A model generated the notes under the pieces. The model had not been told where the DNA came from. It did no database searches and saw only the letters and a program-made list of their open reading frames with translations. A stretch of DNA of 64,000 bases, taken from contig JALGQZ010000007.1 in assembly GCA_023105745.1 (NCBI GenBank), positions 1,070,592 through 1,134,591 on the forward strand, written 5' to 3'. Below, piece by piece: positions 47,397-60,064 of this stretch; the first letter of the stretch is position 1; the number at the start of each line of letters is the position of its first letter. A program made the translations under genes and the position numbers. The DNA is from Austropuccinia psidii. Its lineage: Eukaryota > Basidiomycota > Pucciniomycetes > Pucciniales > Sphaerophragmiaceae.

Positions 47397-49235
47397 TGTG
47401 AGCCTTAGAGGTAATTTCATATACCCAAAAGACCACAAATATAAAAAATAACATATTAATATAAATAAAATAAATTTATTTATATTATTAAAATAAAAAT
47501 CAAAATATAAATATAAAATTATATTAAAAATAAAAAATTAATTATAATTTAAAAATAAAAAATACATTAAATTTCGTAAATATAAAATTACATTTATACT
47601 TGAAAAAATTAAGTAAAAATGAAATTTTAACAAAATTGTGAAAAAATAAATAAATTTGGAAAAAAGTTAAATAAAATTTATTATAAATTTTTATCCAATA
47701 AATAAACATATAAAATTTATTTCACCATTGGATTCCTCATAAAAAATCAGGTGGGGTCACCTCTGAGTGAAATTCTTGTAACTCAACTCTAAATAAGCTT
47801 AAATTAAGTTTCTAGTATTTTCAATACAAAAGTTGAAAATCCTCAAAACCTTAATTTAATTCACACCACATGTGGTGTTAACCATCAATTTTTGTGTTAA
47901 AATTGAGGTGTTGTGTTTAGTTTAGAAGTTATGAGGAATTGAAGTATTTTCAATTGAATTCAATTGAAATGTCAAAATGTGCGCGTGTATTACATAAGTG
48001 AACTTTGATTTACATATGAGGTGTCAATTATTACTGTATTGTACTGTACAATTGAATTGAATTACATATGTAAAGTATAAGTATAATACATGATGAGGAA
48101 TTAAAGGAAAAATAAATTGGAAAGATTAAATTTGGGGGGGAAAAGGAACTCCAGCTCTAAGGGGGAGCTAGACCCCCAAAATCCTTGCTGACAGGCGTGG
48201 GATGTCAAAATTCACGCAAAAGTTCATCACTTTTGGCCTGGAATTGAGTTACAGGGTCTGTGGACTCAATTGATGATGAGGTTTTGATACCAACTGGGGT
48301 AGTTTTAGCTGTTGCCAAGAGGGTAAAACTACCCTTAAGATAAAACAATCATAATAAAAACAGTTTTAACTGGTTTCTACGCCTCTGACACACATTCCGA
48401 CGTGTTTTGAAGGCTCTAGGCCTGGTATTGCTATAGTAATGGCTGATTTAAGGGTCTAAAATGGCTAAAAATGGCTAAAAATGGATTAAACCAGCCCTTT
48501 TTTGGTCTAAACCAGGGTTCAATGATGCCATAATTGGCTTTTCTGTTGTCAGACTGTTTTTCACGACTGACAAGAGTAAATTTTACTTTTGGAGTAAGAG
48601 AATTGATGGCTATAAAAGAATGTCTTCTTTGCCCCACTTTTCTCTTCATGTTAGAATCTTTTCCTTTTATTAATTAGTTTAAACACTGTTAAACAATCAA
48701 TCAAAGATTCCAACCACCACTTTTAAATCATTTTAATCCTTTTAACCACGTGAAAAAATCATTATAATCATTGTTTGTAACTCTTATAATCATTTTTACC
48801 CCTGAACCACCCCAAAAGTGAATTAAAGCATCTTTCATCACTGTAAACTTTGTCACTTTGTTTCCAAATTCACTCTGGTCACTTTTGGGCGTGTTTTCTC
48901 TTTAATATTCTTTTTAAAGACTTTGTTCTTTAATTAATTTCTTGCATTTCTTTGCTCAATTAATTCCAATTGAAATTGCTCTTGAAGAAATTCCTTTTGT
49001 AGCCTTAAAATATCTCTTGTAGAGTATTTTTTGGATAAATTTTTATTGTTGGTAAAACAATAAATTTTTATAATATTATTGTTTTATACTAATAAAGTTA
49101 TAAACAATAAAATTGGCGTGTTTTCTCTTAAAAATAATATTTCATACTATCTTTGATTGAATTTTACCTTATACAAATTTTGAGGACAGGAAAAGTACTT
49201 GATTTTTAATCAAAGTTTCATATCCACACCTTACA
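47397..49235 (+). repeat. 5' LTR of element F (1839 bp)
   Basis: TGTGAGCC...CCTTACA. Promoter TATAAAAG at 48611-48618. It differs from the right LTR by the 22-bp gap and about nine substitutions by eye. Confidence 0.95.
48611..48618 (+). promoter_or_regulatory. TATA box of the F 5' LTR
   Basis: TATAAAAG within GGCTATAAAAGAATG, conserved in S3 (plus), in both B LTRs and in the right F LTR (56867-56874). It marks the likely U3/R promoter. Confidence 0.65.
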
Positions 49236-49457
49236 TTTGGGGGCCCAGCCGTGATATTTTACCTGTGACATATTTTTTTTACTCTTTTTAAATCCTTTTT
49301 CTTATATTGAAAAATTTAAAAACATATAAAAAATACTTATAATTCAAAAAATCCATCAAAAATAACTTTTTCATATTATAAGTGAGGCTTATATTTTTAT
49401 TTCTTTTTTGAAATAACCTTTTTTTACTTAATTAATTGGCTTTTTCATTAATTTTAG
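49236..49457 (+). other. Leader and PBS-like site of element F
   Basis: TTTGGGGGCCCAGCCGTGAT follows the LTR (49236-49255). An AT-rich leader follows, ending with the splice acceptor attttAG (49456-49457). Confidence 0.55.
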
Positions 49458-49655
49458 TGTCTGACAACGTGGTAAGACAAGAAAACATTGAAACAGCCTC
49501 AACAGTAACCAGCATTATCCCTGCCAGTACTGTTAATTCTGATCATAATAGTACTATTATTGTGACTCAAAATAACCAGCCTGAACCAATATCTTCTGAA
49601 TTGATTAACTTGGACATAAGTAATACCCTTCAGAAAGCTAAAAATTTGGCCAATA
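49458..49655 (+). CDS. ORF1 exon 2 of element F (inferred)
   Basis: 198 nt, same length and splice sites as in B (TG at the start, AATA/GTAAGT at the end). The intron is 49656-49719 (64 nt) ending CAACCAG. It encodes SDNVVRQENIETASTV and following S/N/P-rich residues. Exon 1 was not located. Confidence 0.5.
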
Positions 49656-49719
49656 GTAAGTTTTTGACGTAAAAATACTATTTTAAGCCTTTTTTAACCA
49701 TAATTATGCCTTCAACCAG

Positions 49720-50369
49720 GTCAGGAGCCAGCTACAACCCCTCAAGCAGCTCCCAAAAAGGTAATAGACGTGATTATGGCAGAAGCGAACCAGGTACAGA
49801 AGGAAAAGGGTCAGTTGATGACTTCCAAACAACTAAATTGGGTCATTCTGAACCTGATAATACTATTTTACCTTCAAAAAGAGCTGACACCGCCACAACA
49901 AGCCTCTGTGGACATATACAAAGCCAGCCACAGTGCACACAACAATGCACTTCAATTCAAGGAGTACCAGATCCTTGCAGACCTGTGGAAGAATTGCATG
50001 AATTCTTACCTGACAGTAAGAAAATTCTTGGGCCATCCCAACACTTGCAAATTGCTCAATGGATGGCATCCATTGATGGAGAAGAAAAACATGATGCTTT
50101 TGACACTATAATGGAGGAAAAACAACCCTCCACCACCCAAACCAGTGCCAAAAACAGCCCCAGTGGCCAGCAGCAGCAATTCCAACGTGAAAAAGCAGCC
50201 ACAAACTCCAAACAAGGGCAAAGGGAAGGCACCAGCCCCAAAACCTTACAGCCAGGGCTACAGAATCCCAAAGATTCAGCAGGATGCCATGGAAAATGTA
50301 TTTCAGATGGCCAGAACCATGATGGAATTACAGAAGAAGGAGGAAGCCAGATTAAGGTTCCAGAAATGA
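49720..50369 (+). pseudogene. ORF1 exon 3 of element F, one nonsense codon
   Basis: 650 nt, identical in length to B. The frame is open except for TAA at 50109-50111, where B has a Glu codon followed by WRKNN. It ends with the conserved helix [20 protein letters not shown] and TGA 50367-50369, overlapping ATG 50366 of ORF2. In this copy the ORF2 frame is also open across the whole of exon 3, from ATG 49706 within the intron. Confidence 0.6.
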
Positions 50370-53300
50370 TTTCTGACATATTTGATTCCATCCCAGAGTT
50401 GTATAATGCTATAAATGACGTGAAAAAACATCTTTCTGATAAAAATGACACCATTTGTAACAACATTAAAACAAACAACCTGAGTCTGTGCCAAATTAAT
50501 GAAACACTTATGTGTTTTGAAAAAGTTTTAAGAACAATTAAAAATTCCAATAATGATAATTCTTCTAACAATAAAATAAATGAACAATCTGCCATTATTA
50601 AAGAATTAACAGATAAATATTCTAAATTCAATATTGATGACATAATTGAAACAAGAATTAAACAAGCCATAAATATTATCAAGACAGATAACAAGAAAGT
50701 CCTTGATGACATTTCAAATTCATTTACTGAAGTAAAGACATATACCATTGCCTTGAAAAAGTGTTTTGATGCTTCACAAGAAGAAGTATCAAAATTATCA
50801 ATGAAATTGAATCAAGTCACTGCTGATAATACAAGACAGACAGAGTTATGGCAAGAACTTACACATAAAGAAGACATGCATAAAATTGAAGTAATAAATT
50901 TAATACAAAGCTTCCAACATGAATACAGAAATTCCCAAAGGTGTAGCAACAGTAAAATGAATGACATTGAACAAATACTGAACACCTTACCAAGAATGTC
51001 TACACCTCTAAATCAAAATGAGGGCACAAGAATTTCAAATCCACAAGTATTGGATCCTGATAATTCACAATTAAAAAATGAATTATCCACTTCTTTTCAT
51101 AACTTGGAACCATCAATGGGCCAAGCACTCTTGAAAGAAGTGCCAAAACTTAAAGAATGGCCCCACTTCAGTGGTGAAGGAGAGTATGACCATATGGAAT
51201 TCATTAGAGGTATTGACATGATCAAAGAGGATTTTGAATTACCAGACAGATTGGTAACAGCCAGGTTTAACACCTTGTTTACCAGATCAGCTCACAGATG
51301 GTACATCAAAATAAGACAAGCACATGGACACCAGAGTTGGACTTGGTGGAAAACCCAAATCATCAACAAATGGGCAAATGATGCTTGGAGGTTTAAAGTT
51401 GAAACAGCCTTTGAATCTGCCAAATTTAATGCTGATAAAGACAAAGCTTTACCATGGTTTTGCCAACAGAAGGACAGATTAACAGCATTATATCCTGACA
51501 TGTCAGAATTTATGATCCATAGAAACAATTCTGAGACAATGTGGGGGTGACTTAGAGCATGCTGTCAAAAGCAGGACTACTGAACAATCTTCAGCAGAGG
51601 ATATCATCAATATACTAGAAGAAGTAACCACCAGAACCAAGATTGGTTCTAGTAGGGTGAATCTTAAAACAAGGTTTAATAAACCTTGGAAAGATTCTGT
51701 GGACAAAAACCCCAAAGAAAATTCTAGTAATATTAAATATAAATCTGCAGATACAGTCAGAAAATGCCATATTTGCCAAAGCACCACCAATTTAGCCAAT
51801 ACATGTCCAAAAAGGGGGAAAATCAATGAAATTGACATTGAAAAGGAACCAGATGTTGAAAAAGAAGACATAATTGAAGACAATTCAGATGATAAGTCAT
51901 CCATATTTTCTGAATCTTCAAAAGATATAGAAAATATCAATGCCACTTTTGACATCATGGAATCTTATTCCCACTTACCACAATTGAGCAATGGTCAAGT
52001 TGATTTATCAAAAGTTCAAGATGCACAACTTATGAAGACAAAACCAAACAGAGGAAAAGGTTATACAGCTGGTAACTCCTGTATAACAGAAGTGGTGATT
52101 GACAACAAGCCCACCAAACTTTTGCTTGACCCAGGAGCCTTCTGCTCTTGTGTTGGAAAATCCTTTCTTAAGACTTGTATGCCAAATTTTGAAGACCAAT
52201 TGTTACCAATTGATGGTATAAAATTCAACAGTGCAAGTAACCCAATGAAAGCATTGGGAATCTTTGAGACCAATGTCATATTCCCACACATAAATGGGAA
52301 TTTAAGGATCACAGTTGAATTTGTTGTTATGGAAAATTGCTCTAGTACCCATTTTATATTGGGAAATGACTATTTGATCATGTATGGGATAGATTTACAT
52401 AATAACAAAGACAGATACTTTACAATTGGGGACAATAAGCGCCAGAAATTTGCCTTTTTACCATTTAAAAGACAAATTACAGTAAACAAAGTATCACCAG
52501 TCAACTTAGAGTTAGAAAAATTCAAGTCTGAACAGTTAAATGAGGCTGAGATAAGCCTTCATCTGACTGATAAACAAGAAAATGAACTTTCTTCCCTTTT
52601 GTATGACCACAAAGGAGCATTTGCTACAGACAAAGAACCTCTGGGAGCAATTATTGGTCATGAAGTTGACATCATTCTTAACATTGAGAGACCTTATCCA
52701 CCACTCTTAAGAAGACCTGCTTATCCAGCAAGTCCAAAATCAAGAGAAGCTCTAGAAATTCATATCAAAGAACTTCTAGAACTTGGTGTAATAAGAAAAG
52801 TAGGCCACAATGAGGAAGTAGAAATAACTACACCAGTCATAGTGGCATGGCATAATGGAAAATCCAGAATGGTTGGGGACTTTAGAGCTCTGAACACTTA
52901 CACTGTTCCAGACAGATACCCAATACCAAAAATCCAAATTGCCCTTACTCAAATATCTCAAGCAGTGTATATAACCACTATGGATGCCCTTAAAGGATTC
53001 CATCAAAATGTGGTAACACCAAGAGCAAGAAAATACTTGAGAATTATTGTTCATTGTGGAGTGTATGAATACTTAAGGATGCCCTTTGGTATCAAAAATG
53101 CACCTTCACACTTCCAAAGAATGATGAATGAAATCTTTCCTGAAGAACTCTCAGAGGGATGGTTAATCATTTACATTGATGACATTATTATCTGTTCAAA
53201 GAATTGGGAGGAGCACATGTACAGATTATCAAGAGTTTTGACAAAAATCCAATCAGTAAACATGAAAATCTCCTTGAAGAAATGTCATTTTGGATTTAAA

Positions 53301-55629
53301 GAACTTAAGGCACTAGGACATGCTGTATCTGGTTTGTCCCTTGGAATTGATAAAAACAAAGTTGCAGCAGTATTGTTAAAACCCATGCCTCAGAATAAGA
53401 AGGAAATTCAGTCATTCTTAGGTTTTGCAGGATATTACAGGCAACACATTGAAGACTTTGCATCCATAGCAAGACCACTTTATAAGTTGTGTGACAAAGA
53501 CACAGTATTTGAGATGACTGTTGACAGAGTCAAAGCTTTTGAATCTCTAAGAGAAGCATTGACCACTGCTCCACTCTTACTGATGCCAGACTTTAAGTTG
53601 CCTTTCAAACTGTATATTGATGCATCAGGGGATGGACTAGGTGCTGCACTTCACCAAGTTCAGATCATAAATGACAAACCTGTAGAAGGACCAATATGTT
53701 TCATATCCAGGCAAATCAAACCAACTGAAGCCAGATATGGAGCAAGTCAAATGGAATGTCTATGCCTTGTCTGGGCCTTGGAGAAATTGAACTATTTCTT
53801 AGAGGGATGTGTTTTTGAAGTAATAACAGATTGTACAGCTGTGAAATCACTTTTGAACATGAAAACACCTAACAGACACATGCTCAGATGGCAAATAGCC
53901 ATACAAGAATACAGAGGCAATATGACTATTGTTCATAAGGATGGGAATATTCATAAGAATGCAGATGGACTAAGCAGATGGCCATTACCAAATAACATTG
54001 ATAATCCTGCTTATGTTCCAGAAGAAGCTTCACCACAAATTCCAATAGAAGGAATAAGTGTTACAGAATTGAACACCACCTTCTTTGAAGAAGTCAGAAA
54101 TAGTTACACTCAAGATACGAATTGTAGCATCTTATTCCAATTACTTAACAAAGACTGTAAAGACAACTCTCTAATACATGCCTTGGATGAATTATGGAGA
54201 AAATCTTATAATGAAGGAAGATTTCACCTACTGGATGGTATAATTTACCACAGAACCAAACACACGTGTCATGACAGTTGTAGACAGGTCATTAATCAAT
54301 CTTGTACTGAAAGAATGCCATGATAGTCCCTTTTCAGGACATCTTTCTGAAGACAGAACAAGAGAGAAAGTGAAGACCTGCATATGGTGGCCAATGTGGC
54401 AAAAAGATGTTGCAGAGTATTGCAAAACCTGTGACAGATGCCAAAAGGCAAATAAATCCACTAGCAAAAGACTTGGAAATATGATGAAAATCCAAGAACC
54501 AAACAGACCTTGGGAAATTGTCCATATGGATTGGGTAACTGGCCTACCACCAGGAGGTGACAGGAGCTATAATGCTTGCCTAGTAATTGTGGACAGATTC
54601 AGTAAAACTCCAATCTTTTTACCATGTCACAAAGATGATACAGCCATGGATACAGCTCTTCTGATATGGAATAGAGTAGTGTCATGGACTGGGATATTTA
54701 CAAATATCATCAGTGATAGAGATCCCAAATTCACTTCAGCACTATGGACAAATATTCACCAATTATTTGGCACTAAACTGTCTTTTTCTACAGCCTACCA
54801 CCCACAAACTGATGGCCTGGCTGAAAGAATGATCCAAACCTTAGAGGACATGGTGAGAAGATTTTGTGCATATGGCCTTGAATTCAAAGATTGTGATGGA
54901 TTTACCCATGATTGGTGTACTCTGTTACCAGCACTGGAATTAGCATATAAAACATCAATCCATGCTAGTACCAATCAGACTCCTGCTATTCTAGAAAAAG
55001 GATGGAACCCCAAGTTACCCCAAGACTCCTTGAGGAAAGACTTAATTGAAATACATCCCACAGCTGCTAGCTTCAAAGGAATGCTAGACAAAGCTAGAAA
55101 GCATGCAGTAAGCTGCATGGAGGACTCTTTTGCATATGCTAAAGACAAATGGGATAGATCTCATGCAACTCCAGATTTCAAAGTGGGGGACCTAGTTCTT
55201 GTATCCACCACTAACTTCAATAACATCAAAGGATGTAAAAAGTTGAAAGACTCCTTTGCAGGACTTTTTGTGATTAAGGCCCTCCATGGAGAGAATGCTG
55301 TTGAAGTAGAGTTATCTGAAGAACTTAGCAATAAGCACCCTACATTTCCAGTGAGCTTGATAAAACCATATAAATCTAGTGATTCTGAGAAATTTCCCTT
55401 GAGGAATAAGGTTCCCCAAGTTATACCTCCTATTGAGACATCTGGTACTAAGAAAATAACCAAAGTTCTTAAAGAAAGGAAATTAAGAACCAAGAAAGTA
55501 AGGGAATACGTTGTTAGGTACAGTGACCCAACTTGTGAAGATGAATGGTTAGAAGAAAAAAATATACCAGAAGCTACCAAACTCCTGAGGAGATTCAGAC
55601 ACACTAGAAACACCAATATTACAAAGTAA
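50366..55629 (+). pseudogene. ORF2 (Gag-Pol with chromodomain) of element F, two frameshifts
   Basis: Same domain order as ORF2 of B. Relative to B there is a 1-nt insertion near 51525 (after the capsid-like region) and a 2-nt deletion near 54265 (before the integrase zinc-binding region). This leaves three frames: to 51550, 51657-54323 and 54271-55629. The reverse transcriptase keeps YIDD. The protease again reads DPGA. The zinc knuckle histidine is replaced by asparagine ([14 protein letters not shown]). The continuous frame in fact begins upstream at ATG 49706. The chromodomain end is intact. Confidence 0.92.
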
Positions 55630-55638
55630 TATTCTTTT

Positions 55639-55652
55639 TTAGGGGGAGGGAA
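55639..55652 (+). other. Polypurine tract of element F
   Basis: TAGGGGGAGGGAA directly before the 3' LTR, equal to that of B. Confidence 0.85.
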
Positions 55653-57469
55653 TGTGAGCCTTAGAGGTAATTTCATATACCCAAAAGACCACAAATATAA
55701 AAAATAACATATTAATATAAATAAAATAAATTTATTTATATTATTAAAATAAAAATCAAAATATAAATATAAAATTATATTAAAAATAAAAAATTAATTA
55801 TAATTTAAAAATAAAAAATACATTAAATTTCGTAAATATAAAATTACATTTATACTTGAAAAAATTAAGTAAAAATGAAATTTTAACAAAATTGTGAAAA
55901 AATAAATAAATTTGGAAAAAAGTTAAATAAAATTTATTATAACTTTTTATCCAATAAATAAACATATAAAATTTATTTCACCATTGGATTCCTCATAAAA
56001 AATCAGGTGGGGTCACCTCTGAGTGAAATTCTTGTAACTCAACTCTAAATAAGCTTAAATTAAGTTTCTAGTATTTTCAATACAAAAGTTGAAAATCCTC
56101 AAAACCTTAATTTAATTCACACCACATGTGGTGTTAACCATCAATTTTTGTGTTAAAATTGAGGTGTTGTGTTTAGTTTAGAAGTTATGAGGAATTGAAG
56201 TATTTTCAATTGAATTCAATTGAAATGTCAAAATGTGCGCGTGTATTACATAAGTGAACTTTGATTTACATATGAGGTGTCAATTATTACTGTATTGTAC
56301 TGTACAATTGAATTGAATTACATATGTAAAGTATAAGTATAATACATGATGAGGAATTAAAGGAAAAATAAATTGGAAAGATTAAATTTGGGGGGGAAAA
56401 GGAACTCCAGCTCTAAGGGGGAGCTAGACCCCCAAAATCCTTTCTGACAGGCGTGGGATGTCAAAATTCACGCAAAAGTTCATCACTTTTGGCCTGGAAT
56501 TGAGTTACAGGGTCTGTGGACTCAATTGATGATGAGGTTTTGATACCAACTGGGGTAGTTTTAGCTGTTGCCAAGAGGGTAAAACTACCCTTAAGATAAA
56601 ACAATCATAATAAAAACAGTTTTAACTGGTTTCTACGCCTCTGACACACATTCTGACGTGTTTTGAAGGCTCTAGGCCTGGTATTGCTATAGTAATGGCT
56701 GATTTAAGGGTCTAAAATGGCTAAAAATGGCTAAAAATGGATTAAACCAGCCCTTCTTTGGTCTAAACCAGGGTTCAATGATGCCATAATTGGCTTTTCT
56801 GTTGTCAGACTGTTTTTCACGACTGACAAGAGTAAATTTTACTTTTGGAGTAAGAGAATTGATGGCTATAAAAGAATGTCTTCTTTGCCCCACTTTTCTC
56901 TTCATGTTAGAATCTTTTCCTTTTATTAATTAGTTTAAACACTGTTAAACAATCAATCAAAGATTCCAACCACCACTTTTAAATCATTTTAATCCTTTTA
57001 ACCACGTGAAAAAATCATTATAATCATTTTTACCCCTGAACCACCCCAAACGTGAATTAAAGCATCTTTAATCACTGTAAACTTTGTCACTTTGTTTCCA
57101 AATTCACTCTGGTCACTTTTGGGCATGTTTTCTCTTTAATATTCTTTTTAAAGACTTTGTTCTTTAATTAATTGCTTGCAGTTCTTTGCTCAATTAATTC
57201 CAATTGAAATTGCTCTTGAAGAAATTCCTTTTGTAGCCTTAAAATATCTCTTGTAGAGTATTTTTTGGATAAATTTTTATTGTTGGTAAAACAATAAATT
57301 TTTATAATATTATTGTTTTATACTAATAAAGTTATAAACAATAAAATTGGCGTGTTTTCTCTTAAAAATAATATTTCATACTATCTTTGATTGAATTTTA
57401 CCTTATACAAATTTTGAGGACAGGAAAAGTACTTGATTTTTAATCAAAGTTTCATATCCACACCTTACA
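55653..57469 (+). repeat. 3' LTR of element F (1817 bp)
   Basis: TGTGAGCC...CCTTACA; lacks a 22-bp segment that is present near 48770 in the left LTR. TATA box at 56867-56874. Confidence 0.95.
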
Positions 57470-57474
57470 CAAAT

Positions 57475-58730
57475 GGCATAACCAAATACTCATAACTGCC
57501 ATATTTGGTTCTAAAGGCAGTTAAATGCTCATCTCCCTCTTTAATTCTCAGGAGATTATAAGCACCATGCAGATCTATCTTGGAGAAGATAGTAGCACCG
57601 TTAAAGACGGTAAGAAGCTGATTCATTGGAGGAACAGGATACCTGTTCTTCCTAGTGACAGCATTAAGTTTGTGGTAGTCAACACACAAACGAAGACCAC
57701 CATCCTTTTTCTTAACAAAAAGGACAGGTGCTCCTGTTGAGGAGGAGCTTGGTCTGATGAAACCCTTCTCTACATTCTCTGAAATGTAGGCCCGCAGTGT
57801 TTCTGACTCATTCTTTGATAAAAAGTAGATAACACCAACTGGAGGTAGAAGACCCTCCAGTTTGATATGATGATCACAGGCACGGTGTGGAGGAAGTTTC
57901 TCTGCTTTCACTTTGGAGAATACATCCAAATATTTGTGATACACAGGAGGGACTACCTTCAGCACAGTTTCAATCTCTTCTGGCTTTTCCTCCTCATCCC
58001 ACTGCTCCTCCAGGGAGGCATGAAAAGATAAAGGAGGAAGGTCCATATCCCCTTGAAAGAGATGAAGTGAAGATATAGCAACATCTTCTCCAACATCTTT
58101 TATCTCTTTGAAGACCTCATCTCTTAATGGAAGTAATGACTGAGAGGGAAATGTGGAGGGGTTATGGACAGAAGGAGGAAAGGAAGGTGTCTTAAGTTCA
58201 CCAACCAGAGCAACACTGTTGACAGCAGTGGATAAGTCATTACTAGTAGAAGAAATAATACCACTAGAATCCTTATGACTAGAATCATAGGTGATCAATC
58301 CATTTTTCCAATCAATAATGGGATTAAAATGGTAAAGAAAATCATAGCCTAATATTAGGTCTTCTCCCTTGGGTGAATCTATGATAAAGAAATCCCATTC
58401 AAAGCTTGGGAAGGAAGGTAAATCAACAACCCACTTGGTATAATGGGTGATGAACAGGGAAGTGGATTTATTAGAATCCAGAATGAAAAGAGGAATCTTT
58501 TCAGGGAGCTCTGACATGGTCAGTGAGTACTTGAGAACAAAATTCTTTGCAATAAAGGAGTTTGTAGCACCAGAATCAATGAGAATACTATAAAAAATAT
58601 CAGAGATTGAAGAAAAAATAAGAAATTTTAAAGATTTCTTGACACTAGTATTCAGAGTGCACAATTGTTCTCTTGAAGGAAATAAGTGAGAACCATTGAA
58701 CACATCATGATTCCCACTCAGGCTTTTCCC
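57475..58730 (-). pseudogene. Element E pol, N-terminal half (protease and reverse transcriptase start)
   Basis: Aspartic protease [13 protein letters not shown] with [10 protein letters not shown]; reverse transcriptase entry [40 protein letters not shown] and [13 protein letters not shown]. Frame is interrupted by F right after EYLVMPF; it resumes at 47396 in the same frame once F and one duplication copy are discounted. Pol has no ATG of its own at the start; it lies in the -1 frame relative to gag and is open back to the heptamer GGGAAAA (58724-58730). Confidence 0.88.
58685..58730 (-). promoter_or_regulatory. Putative -1 ribosomal frameshift site, gag/pol of element E
   Basis: GGGAAAA (58730-58724) is in the gag frame as G GGA AAA, followed by GCC and the gag stop TGA. 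A 5-nt spacer is followed by an 8-bp stem (AGTGGGAA with TTCTCACT, one G-T pair; arms 58718-58711 and 58692-58685) with an 18-nt loop. Slipping gives exactly the pol frame. Confidence 0.7.
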
Positions 58731-60064
58731 TGCTTGCTAGGGAAGCCTTTTGATGACCCTTGCCTATTTTCAGGCCTCTTGAAACATTTTTCAAATGGGT
58801 GTTTACCACCACAATAATTGCACAAGCCTTCTTTAATCCTCCTCTCCTTTTCAGAACCAATTAATTTATTGTCCTTATTGAGGAGATCAGCATGAGGCTT
58901 GTCTTTGGACACTTGAAAATTCTTCCCCTTCTTATTCTTCTTGTGATAAGGCTTCTGTGATGATGAATTTTGAGGAGGCTTGGAGGAGTTGGATTCATTG
59001 ATTGGAGGCTTCTTCTCTTGATGACTGCCCCTTTCCTTCTGCCTCTCATGGTACCTGGTATCTAATTCCAAGGTTATATCCATGAGTTCTTGAAGACTAT
59101 CAAAAGTTCCAGGGTGAGAAGCCAATTGGTCCAACAATCTTGATGCCAAGCCTCTTCTATACACATGAATATAGGCCCTTTCCCCCCAGTCTCCAATTCT
59201 TGACATTAAACTTCTGAAATCAGCTATGTACAAGGAAACTTGACCACTTTCCCTCATCCTCAAATTGTCCAACTCTTGTTCAGCTTTTCTGACCTCATTG
59301 GGATCACCAAACAGAGTGAATAACTGGGTTTCAAACAACTGCCAGTTATTGAGGAGGTAAGAAGGGTCTTCATTGGAGATATTTGAGAGGTAAGGTTCAA
59401 TCCATTTGCCAGCTCTACCAGTAAGAAAAGAAGTTGAATAAAGCACCTTCTTCCTGTCAGAGAAGAAGTTTGCTGGGTCATTATGAAAGATTAATTGACA
59501 GGATTTAATGAATCCTCTCAATTTATAAGCTTTAGTACCATCAAAAGAATCAGGTGCCTTCATTGATGGAGTTTTGAATGCAGGGACTTTTGAAGTGTCC
59601 CTTGGGGCAACTGCTTGAGTGAGTTGTCCCATAAACTGAGTCATTTGCTCCATCATCTTGAGGAAATTTGGTTCAGCTTGAGAGACAGAAGGTTGATTAG
59701 AAAGGGCTGGATTTGGAGCCTCAGGAGCTTTCGGAGCACCTGCCACTTCAGTCTCCTCAGATTCTTCCTCTTCCACAGACTCCTCCCCCTCCTCATCTTC
59801 AGCTTCCCCCAATCTACTTCTAGGCCCTTGAGAAACACCAGGATAACCACCCAATAGTCCAGAGAATGATCTTGATCTTCTAGACTTCACACCTCCTCTT
59901 CTGGAGGGTGCTGCTCCTTCCATTGGTGGTCTTCTGTCCAAATTTGCACTCACTTGATGAACTGATGGTGTGCGGTCAAGAGGAGCCCTTGGTGTAGGAG
60001 TGAGAACAGCTTGATGTCTCTGGGATCTTGTATTCTTGGCTGGTGTGCTATGCTGAACTGGCAT
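58718..60064 (-). CDS. Gag of element E (448 aa)
   Basis: Intact frame from ATG 60064 to TGA 58718. N-terminal disordered region with an acidic block ([14 protein letters not shown]), capsid-type retrotransposon gag domain (about residues 160-330, with [20 protein letters not shown] and [16 protein letters not shown]), basic linker, and a zinc knuckle-like [13 protein letters not shown] (C-X2-C-X3-H-X4-C, one residue short of the usual spacing). It forms the virus-like particle of the element. The homologous D gag is frameshifted. The stop lies two codons after the slippery heptamer. Confidence 0.88.
   Translation of the reverse strand: MPVQHSTPAKNTRSQRHQAVLTPTPRAPLDRTPSVHQVSANLDRRPPMEGAAPSRRGGVKSRRSRSFSGLLGGYPGVSQGPRSRLGEAEDEEGEESVEEEESEETEVAGAPKAPEAPNPALSNQPSVSQAEPNFLKMMEQMTQFMGQLTQAVAPRDTSKVPAFKTPSMKAPDSFDGTKAYKLRGFIKSCQLIFHNDPANFFSDRKKVLYSTSFLTGRAGKWIEPYLSNISNEDPSYLLNNWQLFETQLFTLFGDPNEVRKAEQELDNLRMRESGQVSLYIADFRSLMSRIGDWGERAYIHVYRRGLASRLLDQLASHPGTFDSLQELMDITLELDTRYHERQKERGSHQEKKPPINESNSSKPPQNSSSQKPYHKKNKKGKNFQVSKDKPHADLLNKDNKLIGSEKERRIKEGLCNYCGGKHPFEKCFKRPENRQGSSKGFPSKQGKA

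Larger units (their letters stand above)
47397..57469 (+). mobile_element. Element F: chromovirus of the B family, plus strand
   Basis: Left LTR 47397-49235 (1839 bp) and right LTR 55653-57469 (1817 bp; it lacks 22 bp near 57026). Flanked by CAAAT (47392-47396, 57470-57474). Closely related to B along the whole length, in opposite orientation. It interrupts the pol of element E within the reverse transcriptase. ORF1 and ORF2 are both present but broken. Confidence 0.96.

Noticed and set aside
50056..50748. 230-codon minus-strand frame in F
   Set aside because: Antisense to the ORF1/ORF2 overlap; no independent support.
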